Source: an uncultured Bacilli bacterium | GTDB lineage: Bacteria > Bacillota_I > Bacilli_A > RF39 > UBA660 | Length of the DNA stretch: 16,136 nucleotides | Reading direction: 5' to 3' | Assembly (NCBI GenBank): GCA_944333305.1 | Contig: CALVKV010000021.1 | Location: forward strand, 1 to 16,136 | Shown: piece by piece, positions 1 to 6,802 of the stretch | Position numbering within the stretch: position 1 is the stretch's first letter | How the letters are laid out: each line of letters starts with the position of its first letter | The notes under the pieces: model-generated | What the model was told of the DNA's origin: nothing | The model's database searches: none | The model's input: the letters and a program-made list of their open reading frames with translations, nothing else | Made by a program: the position numbers and the translations under genes

Positions 1-2
1 AA

Positions 3-260
3 ATTATAGAAAAATCCAAGAATTATGTAGATGAATATTGGTTTGAAAATTTAAATTTAAGAGGTCAATATAAAACATATATAATGAGTTATATTAAAAA
101 TAACTATCCTGATTTTTATAATGATTATACTGATATCTATATGAAAAATAATAAGAAATATTGGATTAATTTAGCTAGTAGAATAGAAAACTATTGTCAA
201 AAAAATAGAATAAATTATACTAATTATTTCTACCATGAAGAACTAATAAAAAATAAATAA
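3..260 (+). CDS. C-terminal fragment of a radical SAM (SplB-like) protein, 5' end outside window
   Basis: An open frame enters from the left edge and runs 85 codons to TAA at 258-260. The readable tail contains EYWFENLNLRGQYK, then a YIKNNYPDFY segment, an IYMKNNKKYW segment and a final YFYHEEL. From memory, this block of 'E-N-LNLRG', 'YP..Y', 'YW' and 'FYHEE' closes radical SAM enzymes related to spore photolyase SplB in clostridia and bacilli. The CX3CX2C iron-sulfur motif would lie upstream of the window and cannot be checked. The next gene follows after 38 bases in the same direction and could be co-transcribed. The family call rests on the tail alone and is moderate; that this is a real coding frame is fairly sure. 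Confidence 0.55.
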   Translation: MIEKSKNYVDEYWFENLNLRGQYKTYIMSYIKNNYPDFYNDYTDIYMKNNKKYWINLASRIENYCQKNRINYTNYFYHEELIKNK

Positions 261-298
261 TATATTTTTTAAGGTATGAAAGGATTGGAGAGTAAAAA

Positions 299-781
299 AT
301 GAATAACAATTTAAAGAGTTTTTTAATTGAAGCAAAGAAGCAAACCTATGCAAACAGTAACATAAAAAAAGAAAGTCCTAGTAGATTAGGCTCTAACGAC
401 TATCATTATGAAAAGAAAATAGATGGTCAAAATTTTGCTTACCATGATACATATTTTGGTGGGACAAAATTTATGGGAGAAGAAGTTGTTTACTGTGATG
501 ATTCTATGCCCGAATGGGGAATGAATTATTACGGTGTAACACTTGATGAAACTTTAAATGAAGATGCGATGGATAAAGTTTTAAGACCTGCTCTTATGAA
601 AGTAGGAGAAGATGACTCTATTCTTCCTGTTAGAGGCCCTAGAAAATTTGAAAATGATGGATATATTTATACTTTTGAAGTAACCGGCACCTTAGATTGT
701 TTTGAAGGTAGTGAAAAAATTTATAAAGAAGATAAACTTATTTATCAACTTACATGTCATGGCGGTTTAATTAGAAAATAA
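299..781 (+). CDS. DUF5680 domain protein
   Basis: A 160-residue soluble protein that I recognise as a stand-alone DUF5680 domain. This domain is often found at the C-terminus of XRE-type regulators, with no biochemical role known to me. Features seen are a Tyr/Asp-rich block YHDTYFGGTKFMGEEVVYC at about residues 48-66, the WGMNYYG segment at about 73-79, and a PALMKVGE helix after it. There is no signal peptide, membrane segment or helix-turn-helix. The start is supported by GGAGAG about 6 bases upstream of ATG. It follows the radical SAM fragment by 38 bases and is closed by a hairpin terminator at 797-829, so it is the last gene of a plus-strand unit that converges on the minus-strand recombinase module. 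Confidence 0.72.
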   Translation: MNNNLKSFLIEAKKQTYANSNIKKESPSRLGSNDYHYEKKIDGQNFAYHDTYFGGTKFMGEEVVYCDDSMPEWGMNYYGVTLDETLNEDAMDKVLRPALMKVGEDDSILPVRGPRKFENDGYIYTFEVTGTLDCFEGSEKIYKEDKLIYQLTCHGGLIRK

Positions 782-796
782 AAGATATTAAAATAG

Positions 797-829
797 AAAC
801 AACTTATTAGTAAAGGAGTTGTTTTTATT
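797..829 (+). terminator. Intrinsic terminator after the DUF5680 gene
   Basis: An 8-bp stem (797-804 AAACAACT with 817-824 AGTTGTTT) encloses a 12-base loop and is followed by a T-rich run. The stem is AT-rich and so only moderately stable, but its place 15 bases after the stop codon fits a terminator. Confidence 0.55.
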
Positions 830-935
830 TCATAAAAAAACAAAACTTTGGCACCAATGTAGTTTTTGATTACTCGTGATTTTTTGTTTAAAATCTAACA
901 TTTACCTCTTTTAAAAATACAACAGGATATGGGAA

Positions 936-997
936 TTGCACCAAAAAAAACGGAAACCCTTATTTTATAAGGATTTTTCGCCGTTTTTTTGGTGCAA
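936..997. repeat. 62-bp inverted repeat / bidirectional terminator-like hairpin
   Basis: The left arm 936-953 (TTGCACC, eight A, CGG) pairs with the right arm 981-997 (CCG, seven T, GGTGCAA) with a single bulged A. An inner stem, 958-963 CCTTAT with 967-972 ATAAGG, closes a 3-base loop. Each strand presents a GC clamp flanked by an A-tract and a T-tract, which is the shape of a bidirectional intrinsic terminator between convergent genes. A recombinase or transposon end is the alternative. Confidence 0.75.
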
Positions 998-1002
998 AAA
1001 TT

Positions 1003-1020
1003 TTTCGGCACTTGCCGAAA
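1003..1020. repeat. Compact GC-rich hairpin
   Basis: Perfect 7-bp inverted repeat TTTCGGC (1003-1009) and GCCGAAA (1014-1020) around the loop ACTT, six bases right of the larger inverted repeat. Read on the minus strand it comes first after the small ORFs, so it could pair with the larger hairpin as a double terminator. Confidence 0.7.
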
Positions 1021-1112
1021 TAACCACAATTTGACACATTTGGTAATACACACCTTCGATTTTCCCTTATTTTATAAGTCTTTAGAGGTATTACCTTTTT
1101 ATAAAAAAGTGT

Positions 1113-1355
1113 TTAAATTTCCATTTCTCGCTCATTTTCCAAATTCTCAAAAAAGTCTATATTTTTGGTGCAACTATTATATTTAAAGTACCCAGTTTCT
1201 AGGTTTTTATCAATGACTTTTATTGTATCTTTGTCATATAGATAAATTTCAAATTCGTTAATGTTAAGCTGCCTTTTTAGATAATCTAATACATAATATT
1301 GAGAAATAGTATCCACATGATTTTTATTAATATCTTCATTTGTTAATTTCATCAT
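1113..1355 (-). CDS. Small hypothetical protein (80 aa), element cargo, coupled to upstream ORF
   Basis: I do not recognise this protein. It is 80 residues, acidic and soluble, beginning MMKLTNEDINKN, with a short repeat of alternating hydrophobic and charged residues (FEIYLYDKDTIKVIDK) suggesting beta strands. A longer frame opens at 1391, but the start at 1355 is preferred because it has GGAG seven bases upstream and its ATGATG lies within the end of the preceding ORF (20-base overlap). That arrangement is typical of translational coupling. It is the last gene of a three-gene minus-strand unit headed by the serine recombinase and ends before the hairpins at 936-1020. A role in the element (accessory recombination factor, regulator) is only a guess from position. 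Confidence 0.5.
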   Translation of the reverse strand: MMKLTNEDINKNHVDTISQYYVLDYLKRQLNINEFEIYLYDKDTIKVIDKNLETGYFKYNSCTKNIDFFENLENEREMEI

Positions 1356-1515
1356 CTTTATTCTCCATATTTTCTTTATTATTTGGCTCATACGGAAGCA
1401 ATAGATTTCCGTAATGATTTTCTATTACTTTAGGTATAAAGTCCTCTAAAACTAGTTTTTCACTACCAAAATAACTTAATAACTGTGGTAGTAGATATTT
1501 AAAAAATTCATTCAA
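1336..1515 (-). CDS. Small hypothetical protein (59 aa) with TTG start, element cargo
   Basis: An unrecognised 59-residue frame starting at TTG, seven bases downstream of a strong AAAGGGGG ribosome site (1523-1530). The protein reads LNEFFKYLLPQLL at the start, then a KVIENHYGNLLLPYE segment, and ends in a charged tail rich in Asn, Lys, Glu and Asp. No membrane segment or known motif is seen. It begins 39 bases after the recombinase stop and overlaps the next ORF by 20 bases, so all three are probably read from one message. The very good ribosome site, found only at this non-ATG start, is the main argument that the gene is real. Confidence 0.5.
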   Translation of the reverse strand: MNEFFKYLLPQLLSYFGSEKLVLEDFIPKVIENHYGNLLLPYEPNNKENMENKDDEINK

Positions 1516-1553
1516 TATATAACCCCCTTTTAAAATAAAAAATTGAGATAGTT

Positions 1554-3296
<1,743 letters not shown>

Positions 3297-3324
3297 TTAT
3301 TTTTTACCAACTCCTTTGCACACG

Positions 3325-3357
3325 AAAAAACACAAGGGAGTAATTTTCCTTGTGTTT
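3325..3357 (-). terminator. Intrinsic terminator/attenuator in the recombinase leader
   Basis: A perfect 10-bp stem, 3328-3337 AAACACAAGG with 3348-3357 CCTTGTGTTT, encloses a 10-base loop. On the minus strand it is followed by six U (complement of 3325-3330). It sits 8 bases before the recombinase ribosome site, downstream of the only good -10 box, so it either insulates the gene from outside transcription or acts as an attenuator. Confidence 0.75.
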
Positions 3358-3373
3358 CAAACAATAACTAAAA

Positions 3374-3379
3374 ATTATA
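3374..3379 (-). promoter_or_regulatory. Possible -10 box of the recombinase promoter
   Basis: TATAAT on the minus strand, 78 bases before the recombinase ATG. At 17-18 bases upstream there is no recognisable -35 box; instead two overlapping dyads (3392-3423) occupy that region, which would fit an activated or repressed promoter. Weak on its own. Confidence 0.3.
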
Positions 3380-3391
3380 TAAAGACTAAGT

Positions 3392-3423
3392 CCTAATCAT
3401 TATTAGGTAGAAATTTGTCTACC
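3392..3423. repeat. Two overlapping dyads upstream of the recombinase
   Basis: CCTAAT (3392-3397) pairs with ATTAGG (3402-3407), and GGTAGA (3406-3411) pairs with TCTACC (3418-3423). The two share GG at 3406-3407, so as RNA they exclude each other. As DNA they may be protein-binding half-sites in the -35 region of the recombinase gene. Confidence 0.55.
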
Positions 3424-3459
3424 TTACTTAATTATAAAACTTGACAATCGAAAAGTCAG

Positions 3460-3495
3460 TAGGGAATTTTATAGGAATTTTAGTAGGAAAAATAG
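3460..3495. repeat. Three 12-bp direct repeats (iterons) upstream of the recombinase
   Basis: Three consecutive units, TAGGGAATTTTA (3460-3471), TAGGAATTTTAG (3472-3483) and TAGGAAAAATAG (3484-3495), are spaced exactly 12 bases. All start with TAGG. They resemble protein-binding iterons; position suggests recombinase or accessory-protein binding. Confidence 0.55.
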
Positions 3496-3593
3496 TCGAA
3501 CTGAATTTTACAAAAATGTTTATATTATTAAGCAAATGGTTAAAATAAACCATTAATTAAACTATTAAATAAAAATATACCCCAAAAATTTTT

Positions 3594-3884
3594 TTAAATT
3601 TTATTTATAGAGTTTAGAATGGAAATGTATTTGGTTAGAGTAATGAAGATATTATTATTTGGTAAATATATTTTATCTTCATTATTATAAAACATAGCAA
3701 GTAATATCATATTATCTTTCTTTACAATAATTCGATGCGGTTCTTCTATACTGATATTGGTATTATCGATTTTGATAAGATGTCCCGGCAAAAAATTAAT
3801 TTCCAAATTTCCTGTACTAACTTTTATTTTAATTTTGTTTTTAATTTCACAAGGAAAAGGTAATTCTGTTATGACTGTTTTCAT
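3594..3884 (-). CDS. Hypothetical protein (96 aa)
   Basis: I do not recognise this 96-residue protein. It is rich in beta-type alternation (KNKIKIKVSTGNLEINFLPG, then IIVKKDNMILLAMFY and NNIFITLTKYI), with no membrane segment, signal peptide or cysteine pair. The C-terminus is Asn/Ile/Lys-rich. AAAGGAGGG lies about 10 bases upstream of the ATG, so translation looks efficient. It follows the tRNA-Gly terminator by only about 25 bases, with the ribosome site almost touching the terminator. It may therefore depend on read-through from the tRNA promoter, or on a weak TTGAAA/TATATA pair at an over-long 20-base spacing. It is separated from the recombinase by about 300 bases. Whether it belongs to the mobile module or the chromosome cannot be told. 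Confidence 0.55.
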   Translation of the reverse strand: MKTVITELPFPCEIKNKIKIKVSTGNLEINFLPGHLIKIDNTNISIEEPHRIIVKKDNMILLAMFYNNEDKIYLPNNNIFITLTKYISILNSINKI

Positions 3885-3910
3885 AAATATTCATCCCTCC
3901 TTTGAGCATG

Positions 3911-3945
3911 AAAAAAGTCCATAGTATCAAATACTATGAACTTTT
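3911..3945 (-). terminator. Intrinsic terminator of tRNA-Gly
   Basis: On the minus strand, an 8-bp stem (3920-3927 with 3931-3938, loop CAA) extends through one C-A mismatch by further pairs (3913-3918 with 3940-3945) and ends in six U (complement of 3911-3916). It lies 42 bases beyond the tRNA CCA end. Confidence 0.85.
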
Positions 3946-3986
3946 CTTTATATAGAAATCGCCAAATGTGCGACTTTCAACCTCAA

Positions 3987-4060
3987 TGGAGCGGATGAGG
4001 AGAATCGAACTCCCGTAGCGAGCTTGGAAGGCTCGGGTTCTACCATTAAACTACATCCGC
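3987..4060 (-). tRNA. tRNA-Gly (anticodon TCC), CCA encoded
   Basis: Read on the minus strand, the acceptor arms GCGGATG and CATCCGC pair perfectly. The D arm is GTTTAATGGTAGAAC, the anticodon arm CGAGC-CTTCCAA-GCTCG gives anticodon TCC, and the T arm contains GTTCGATTC. A discriminator T and a genomically encoded CCA follow (3987-3989 on plus). The sequence closely follows Bacillus tRNA-Gly(TCC). It stands alone between a consensus promoter and a good terminator. The 3' end is intact and no second copy of it is found in the window, so there is no evidence that it served as an integration site. Confidence 0.96.
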
Positions 4061-4093
4061 ATAAGTAAACATCAATTTGTATTGACATTTACA

Positions 4094-4122
4094 ATTATAT
4101 GAAAAGAAATCATTAATGTCAA
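4094..4122 (-). promoter_or_regulatory. Consensus sigma-A promoter of tRNA-Gly
   Basis: On the minus strand, TTGACA (4117-4122) and TATAAT (4094-4099) are both perfect matches with an ideal 17-base spacer, 34 bases upstream of the tRNA. The -35 lies 8 bases beyond the XRE gene stop codon. An exact inverted copy of the octamer covering the -35 lies at 4082-4089, around the expected transcription start. Confidence 0.92.
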
Positions 4123-4130
4123 CAGTTTTT

Positions 4131-4589
4131 TTATAATTTTACTGTTATATTTTCTTTTCTCTTGCCGCCACAAATATAATTTAAAGGAATATGATAAGTT
4201 TGTGCTAATTTTACAAGTTTATTAGTCGGTATCCTAGTTTTGCCATCTTCATAATAAGAATAACTAGATTGTCTAATGTTTAAAACTTTTGCAAATTCTC
4301 GTTGCGTCTTTTTTAATTTAAGGCGATATCTTCTTAATTGACTTCCAATAAATTCAACAGTTATATTTTTTTCGTATATTACTTCGCGCTTGTCTGAGGT
4401 TAGATTAAGCATATATTCTACATTAGTATGAAAGTATCTAGCAAGTTCTACTAATTTTTCTATTGGAAAATTAACATCACCTAATTCCCACATAGCGTAG
4501 GTAGTTCGTTTGACGCCTAGAATTTTAGCAACTTCGAATTGTTTTAAATCATGATCTTCTCTTAAATCTCTAATTTTCCCAAACTGCAT
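4131..4589 (-). CDS. XRE-family regulator with two HTH domains in tandem
   Basis: A 152-residue DNA-binding protein built from two complete Cro/C1-type helix-turn-helix domains: about residues 7-62 (LKQFEVAKILGVKRTTYAMWE) and about 83-140 (TQREFAKVLNIRQSSYSYYE). Each has the TQ/KQ...A..L.I/V....Y..(Y/W)E pattern followed by a P..KLV.LA..(F/Y)H helix. There is no sensor or membrane domain. An in-frame GTG exists at 4598, but ATG at 4589 is preferred because AAGGTGG ends five bases before it. It is transcribed away from the bacteriocin operon, with about 120 bases between the two starts, an arrangement usual for a local repressor or activator. Two domains in one chain could let a monomer bind a two-part operator. 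Target unproven. Confidence 0.85.
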   Translation of the reverse strand: MQFGKIRDLREDHDLKQFEVAKILGVKRTTYAMWELGDVNFPIEKLVELARYFHTNVEYMLNLTSDKREVIYEKNITVEFIGSQLRRYRLKLKKTQREFAKVLNIRQSSYSYYEDGKTRIPTNKLVKLAQTYHIPLNYICGGKRKENITVKL

Positions 4590-4639
4590 CTTTACCACCT
4601 TATTTTTATTTTATTACAGTCATTTGAATATTAAGAGAT

Positions 4640-4668
4640 TTGTCAAGATAACTGATAAACAAAATAAT
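4640..4668 (+). promoter_or_regulatory. Probable promoter of the bacteriocin operon
   Basis: TTGTCA (4640-4645) and AATAAT (4663-4668), each one mismatch from consensus, are separated by 17 bases, 40 bases before the exporter gene. It lies in the divergent region shared with the XRE gene, so an XRE operator overlapping it is plausible but not identified. Confidence 0.5.
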
Positions 4669-4708
4669 GGAGCAAAAAAATAAATTTGGTTAATTATTAT
4701 AATAGGAG

Positions 4709-6802
4709 GTGGTAATAATAAAAAGATTAAAATTTATTTTGCAAGAAAAAAGTTATGACTGTGGTCTTGCTTGTTTATTAATGGTTGCTAGATATTATAA
4801 CTCTAATGTTTCTCGTGATTATTTAGAAAAAGTAAGTATGGCTTCTGAAGATGGTACTACAATGTATGGTTTAATGAAAACAGCCCTTTCGCTTGGCTTT
4901 GAAGCAACTGGCAAAAATGGAAGTATTAATGATATAGAGAAATCAGTATTACCAATTATTGCACATGTTAAAATAAATGATGCAAAGAATTTATATCATT
5001 ATGTTGTTATTACTAATATAGTTCGTAATAAGGTTACAATTAAAGATCCTGGATTTGGAAATAGAGTAATGTCTAAAGAAGAATTTAGTAAAATTGAGAC
5101 TGGTAATTACTTATTTATTAGTAAGACTGCAAGTATTAAGAGATTTATTAGAAGAAAAATTATTAGAGAAGAATTTAATAAATTGTTTTTTAATAATAAA
5201 AATAGTTTTATCTTAATAATTATTTCTACTATTTTTGTGATTATTCTTGAGCTTTTAAACTTATTTTCTTTAAAAGTAATTTTGAATAATGCTTTAATAG
5301 TTAAATCAGTTTATAATTTGTCTATATTATTATTTACTTTTGCCTATCTTTTGGTATTAAAAACTTTTCTTTCATATCTTATGCAACTTTTAGTATTAAA
5401 ACTTAGCAAGATGCTTAGCTTTAATTTGAAATCTAATTTAATTAAACAATTATTATCACTTCCAAATTTATATTATCAAACTAAAGAGAGGGGGATTATG
5501 GTATCACTATTTAATGATGTTGATATCTTCACAGAATCTTTATTATTGTCACTTTCAACTTGTGTTAATAGTATTGCTATTTTAGTTTTTATTTATATTT
5601 TCTTTTCTAGTTTATCTTATCTTTTAACTATAACTTTATTAATTAGTAGTATATTTTTATTTCTTTTTATCTATTTACAGAAAAAAATAAGTAAGTCTTT
5701 AATTTCTAAATATTATTTAATAAAGGATAGTTATGATAGTAAGTTGCAGCAGGTAATTATTAATAATGATAAGATTAAAGGATTACATTTAGAAGATTTA
5801 ATGTTAAAAAAAATTAAGAAAATTATTTCTATAAAAGAAAATGAAAACTATAATATTACTAAATATAGCGAAATTGTAAAAGCTAGTTTAAGTTTTTTAG
5901 AAGGAATTATTTATTTGGTAATTTTAGGTATTAGTGGTGTTATTTTAATATCTAGTACTAGTATTAGTTTACCAACGTTTTTATTATTAGAAAGTTTTGT
6001 TTTTATGGCATTAAAAAATGTTGAAAACTTGAGCCTTCTTGTCTTGAAGTATCAGAATATTAGAAAAATTTGTGAGAGGTTAAATGATATTTTTAACTTA
6101 GAAAAAGAGGTGTTATTGCCTTTTCATAATTATGAATATGCTACTAATAATATGAGGCTTGTTATTTCTAAGTTGTCTTTTAAATATAAAGATAATATTG
6201 TTCTTAATAATATTAGTCTTAAGATTAATCCGAAGGATAAAGTATTTATTTATGGTAATTCAGGTAGTGGTAAAAGTACTCTTGTAAAGCTGTTAGGAAG
6301 ATTCTTGCCGCTTGAGTTTGGTCATATCAAATTAGGAAATATAGATTTAACACATTATAATTTAGCAGATCTAAGAAGTATTATTACTTATGTTTCTAAT
6401 AAAGAAATGCTTAGTAAGGGAAATATTAAAGATAATATTTATTTGTCAAGAAGTCCTAAGGTAAATCAAGATGTTCTTTTGCAAGTTACAGGAGTGAAGA
6501 AATTACTTAGAGAAAAGAAATATACACTTAAAACAATGCTTTCAGAGAATGGAGAAAATATTAGTATGGGTGAGCGAAGTAGAATTAGTTTAGCCCAAGC
6601 TTTGTTTAGACCCAGTGAGATTTATATTTTGGATGAATGTCTTAGTAATGTTGATATTAATTTAGAAAGAGAAATAATAGAAAAGCTTTTAAGTTATTAT
6701 AAAGATAAAATAGTTATTTATATTTCTCATAGACTTAATAATAAAGATTTATTTAATCGAGTCTTTTACTTAGAAAAGGGAAAATGTTATGAAGAATTAT
6801 AG
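4709..6802 (+). CDS. Bacteriocin-processing ABC exporter with N-terminal C39 peptidase
   Basis: A 697-residue membrane transporter of the peptidase-containing type, which cuts double-glycine leaders and exports the mature peptide. The C39 domain (1-140) has Gln12, Cys18 in QEKSYDCGLAC, His97 in YHYVV and Asp113 in KDPGFG. Six hydrophobic segments lie between about 166 and 435. The ATPase domain shows Walker A GNSGSGKST (516-524), Walker B YILDE (639-643), D-loop SNVD (646-649) and His674. Two elements deviate: the signature is ISMGE (618-622) instead of LSGGQ, and the Q-loop Gln is replaced by Asn564. The start is unclear. The annotated GTG at 4709 overlaps the perfect AGGAGG (4704-4709), and the only in-frame codons at correct spacing are AUA (4715, 4718). 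The next gene overlaps its end by 14 bases. It heads the bacteriocin operon, and its substrates are probably the two peptides downstream. Confidence 0.93.
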   Translation: MVIIKRLKFILQEKSYDCGLACLLMVARYYNSNVSRDYLEKVSMASEDGTTMYGLMKTALSLGFEATGKNGSINDIEKSVLPIIAHVKINDAKNLYHYVVITNIVRNKVTIKDPGFGNRVMSKEEFSKIETGNYLFISKTASIKRFIRRKIIREEFNKLFFNNKNSFILIIISTIFVIILELLNLFSLKVILNNALIVKSVYNLSILLFTFAYLLVLKTFLSYLMQLLVLKLSKMLSFNLKSNLIKQLLSLPNLYYQTKERGIMVSLFNDVDIFTESLLLSLSTCVNSIAILVFIYIFFSSLSYLLTITLLISSIFLFLFIYLQKKISKSLISKYYLIKDSYDSKLQQVIINNDKIKGLHLEDLMLKKIKKIISIKENENYNITKYSEIVKASLSFLEGIIYLVILGISGVILISSTSISLPTFLLLESFVFMALKNVENLSLLVLKYQNIRKICERLNDIFNLEKEVLLPFHNYEYATNNMRLVISKLSFKYKDNIVLNNISLKINPKDKVFIYGNSGSGKSTLVKLLGRFLPLEFGHIKLGNIDLTHYNLADLRSIITYVSNKEMLSKGNIKDNIYLSRSPKVNQDVLLQVTGVKKLLREKKYTLKTMLSENGENISMGERSRISLAQALFRPSEIYILDECLSNVDINLEREIIEKLLSYYKDKIVIYISHRLNNKDLFNRVFYLEKGKCYEEL

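Larger units (their letters stand above)
831..1112. other. Intergenic stretch between convergent units, hairpin- and repeat-rich
   Basis: No credible gene is visible on either strand. The stretch holds a large near-perfect inverted repeat (936-997), a second GC-rich hairpin (1003-1020), and two copies of the 15-mer CCCTTATTTTATAAG (957-971 and 1064-1078). The heptamer GCACCAA or its complement occurs at 851-857, 938-944 (with one base change), 990-996 and 1166-1172. It lies between convergent transcription units and at the probable outer edge of the recombinase module, so it may hold both a bidirectional terminator and an element end. Confidence 0.6.
3297..3593. other. Recombinase upstream region: leader terminator, dyads and iterated 12-mers
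   Basis: No gene is visible in these 297 bases. From the recombinase outward they contain its ribosome site (3311-3317), a minus-strand terminator (3325-3357), a TATAAT on the minus strand (3374-3379), two overlapping dyads (3392-3423), three 12-base direct repeats (3460-3495), and a 7-bp dyad AATGGTT/AACCATT (3535-3541 with 3548-3554). Attachment sites of serine integrases often lie next to the integrase gene, so this is where I would look for one, but no crossover core can be named from one sequence. Confidence 0.55.

Noticed and set aside
989..1186. 65-codon plus-strand frame after the large hairpin
   Set aside because: No ribosome site, low-complexity Phe/Leu-rich translation, begins inside the inverted repeat and overlaps the better supported minus-strand ORF.
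1356..1391. Longer N-terminus for the 80-aa ORF, starting at 1391
   Set aside because: The ribosome site GGAG lies seven bases before 1355 and none before 1391; the extra part overlaps the upstream 59-codon gene in another frame.
3987..4060. tRNA-Gly as the integration site of the neighbouring element
   Set aside because: Serine recombinases seldom use tRNA genes, the 3' end is not duplicated anywhere in the window, and promoter and terminator are intact.
4698..4712. TATAAT at 4698-4703 giving a leaderless exporter message that begins at the GTG
   Set aside because: There is no -35 at the right distance (only A's), and a perfect AGGAGG would be pointless on a leaderless message.
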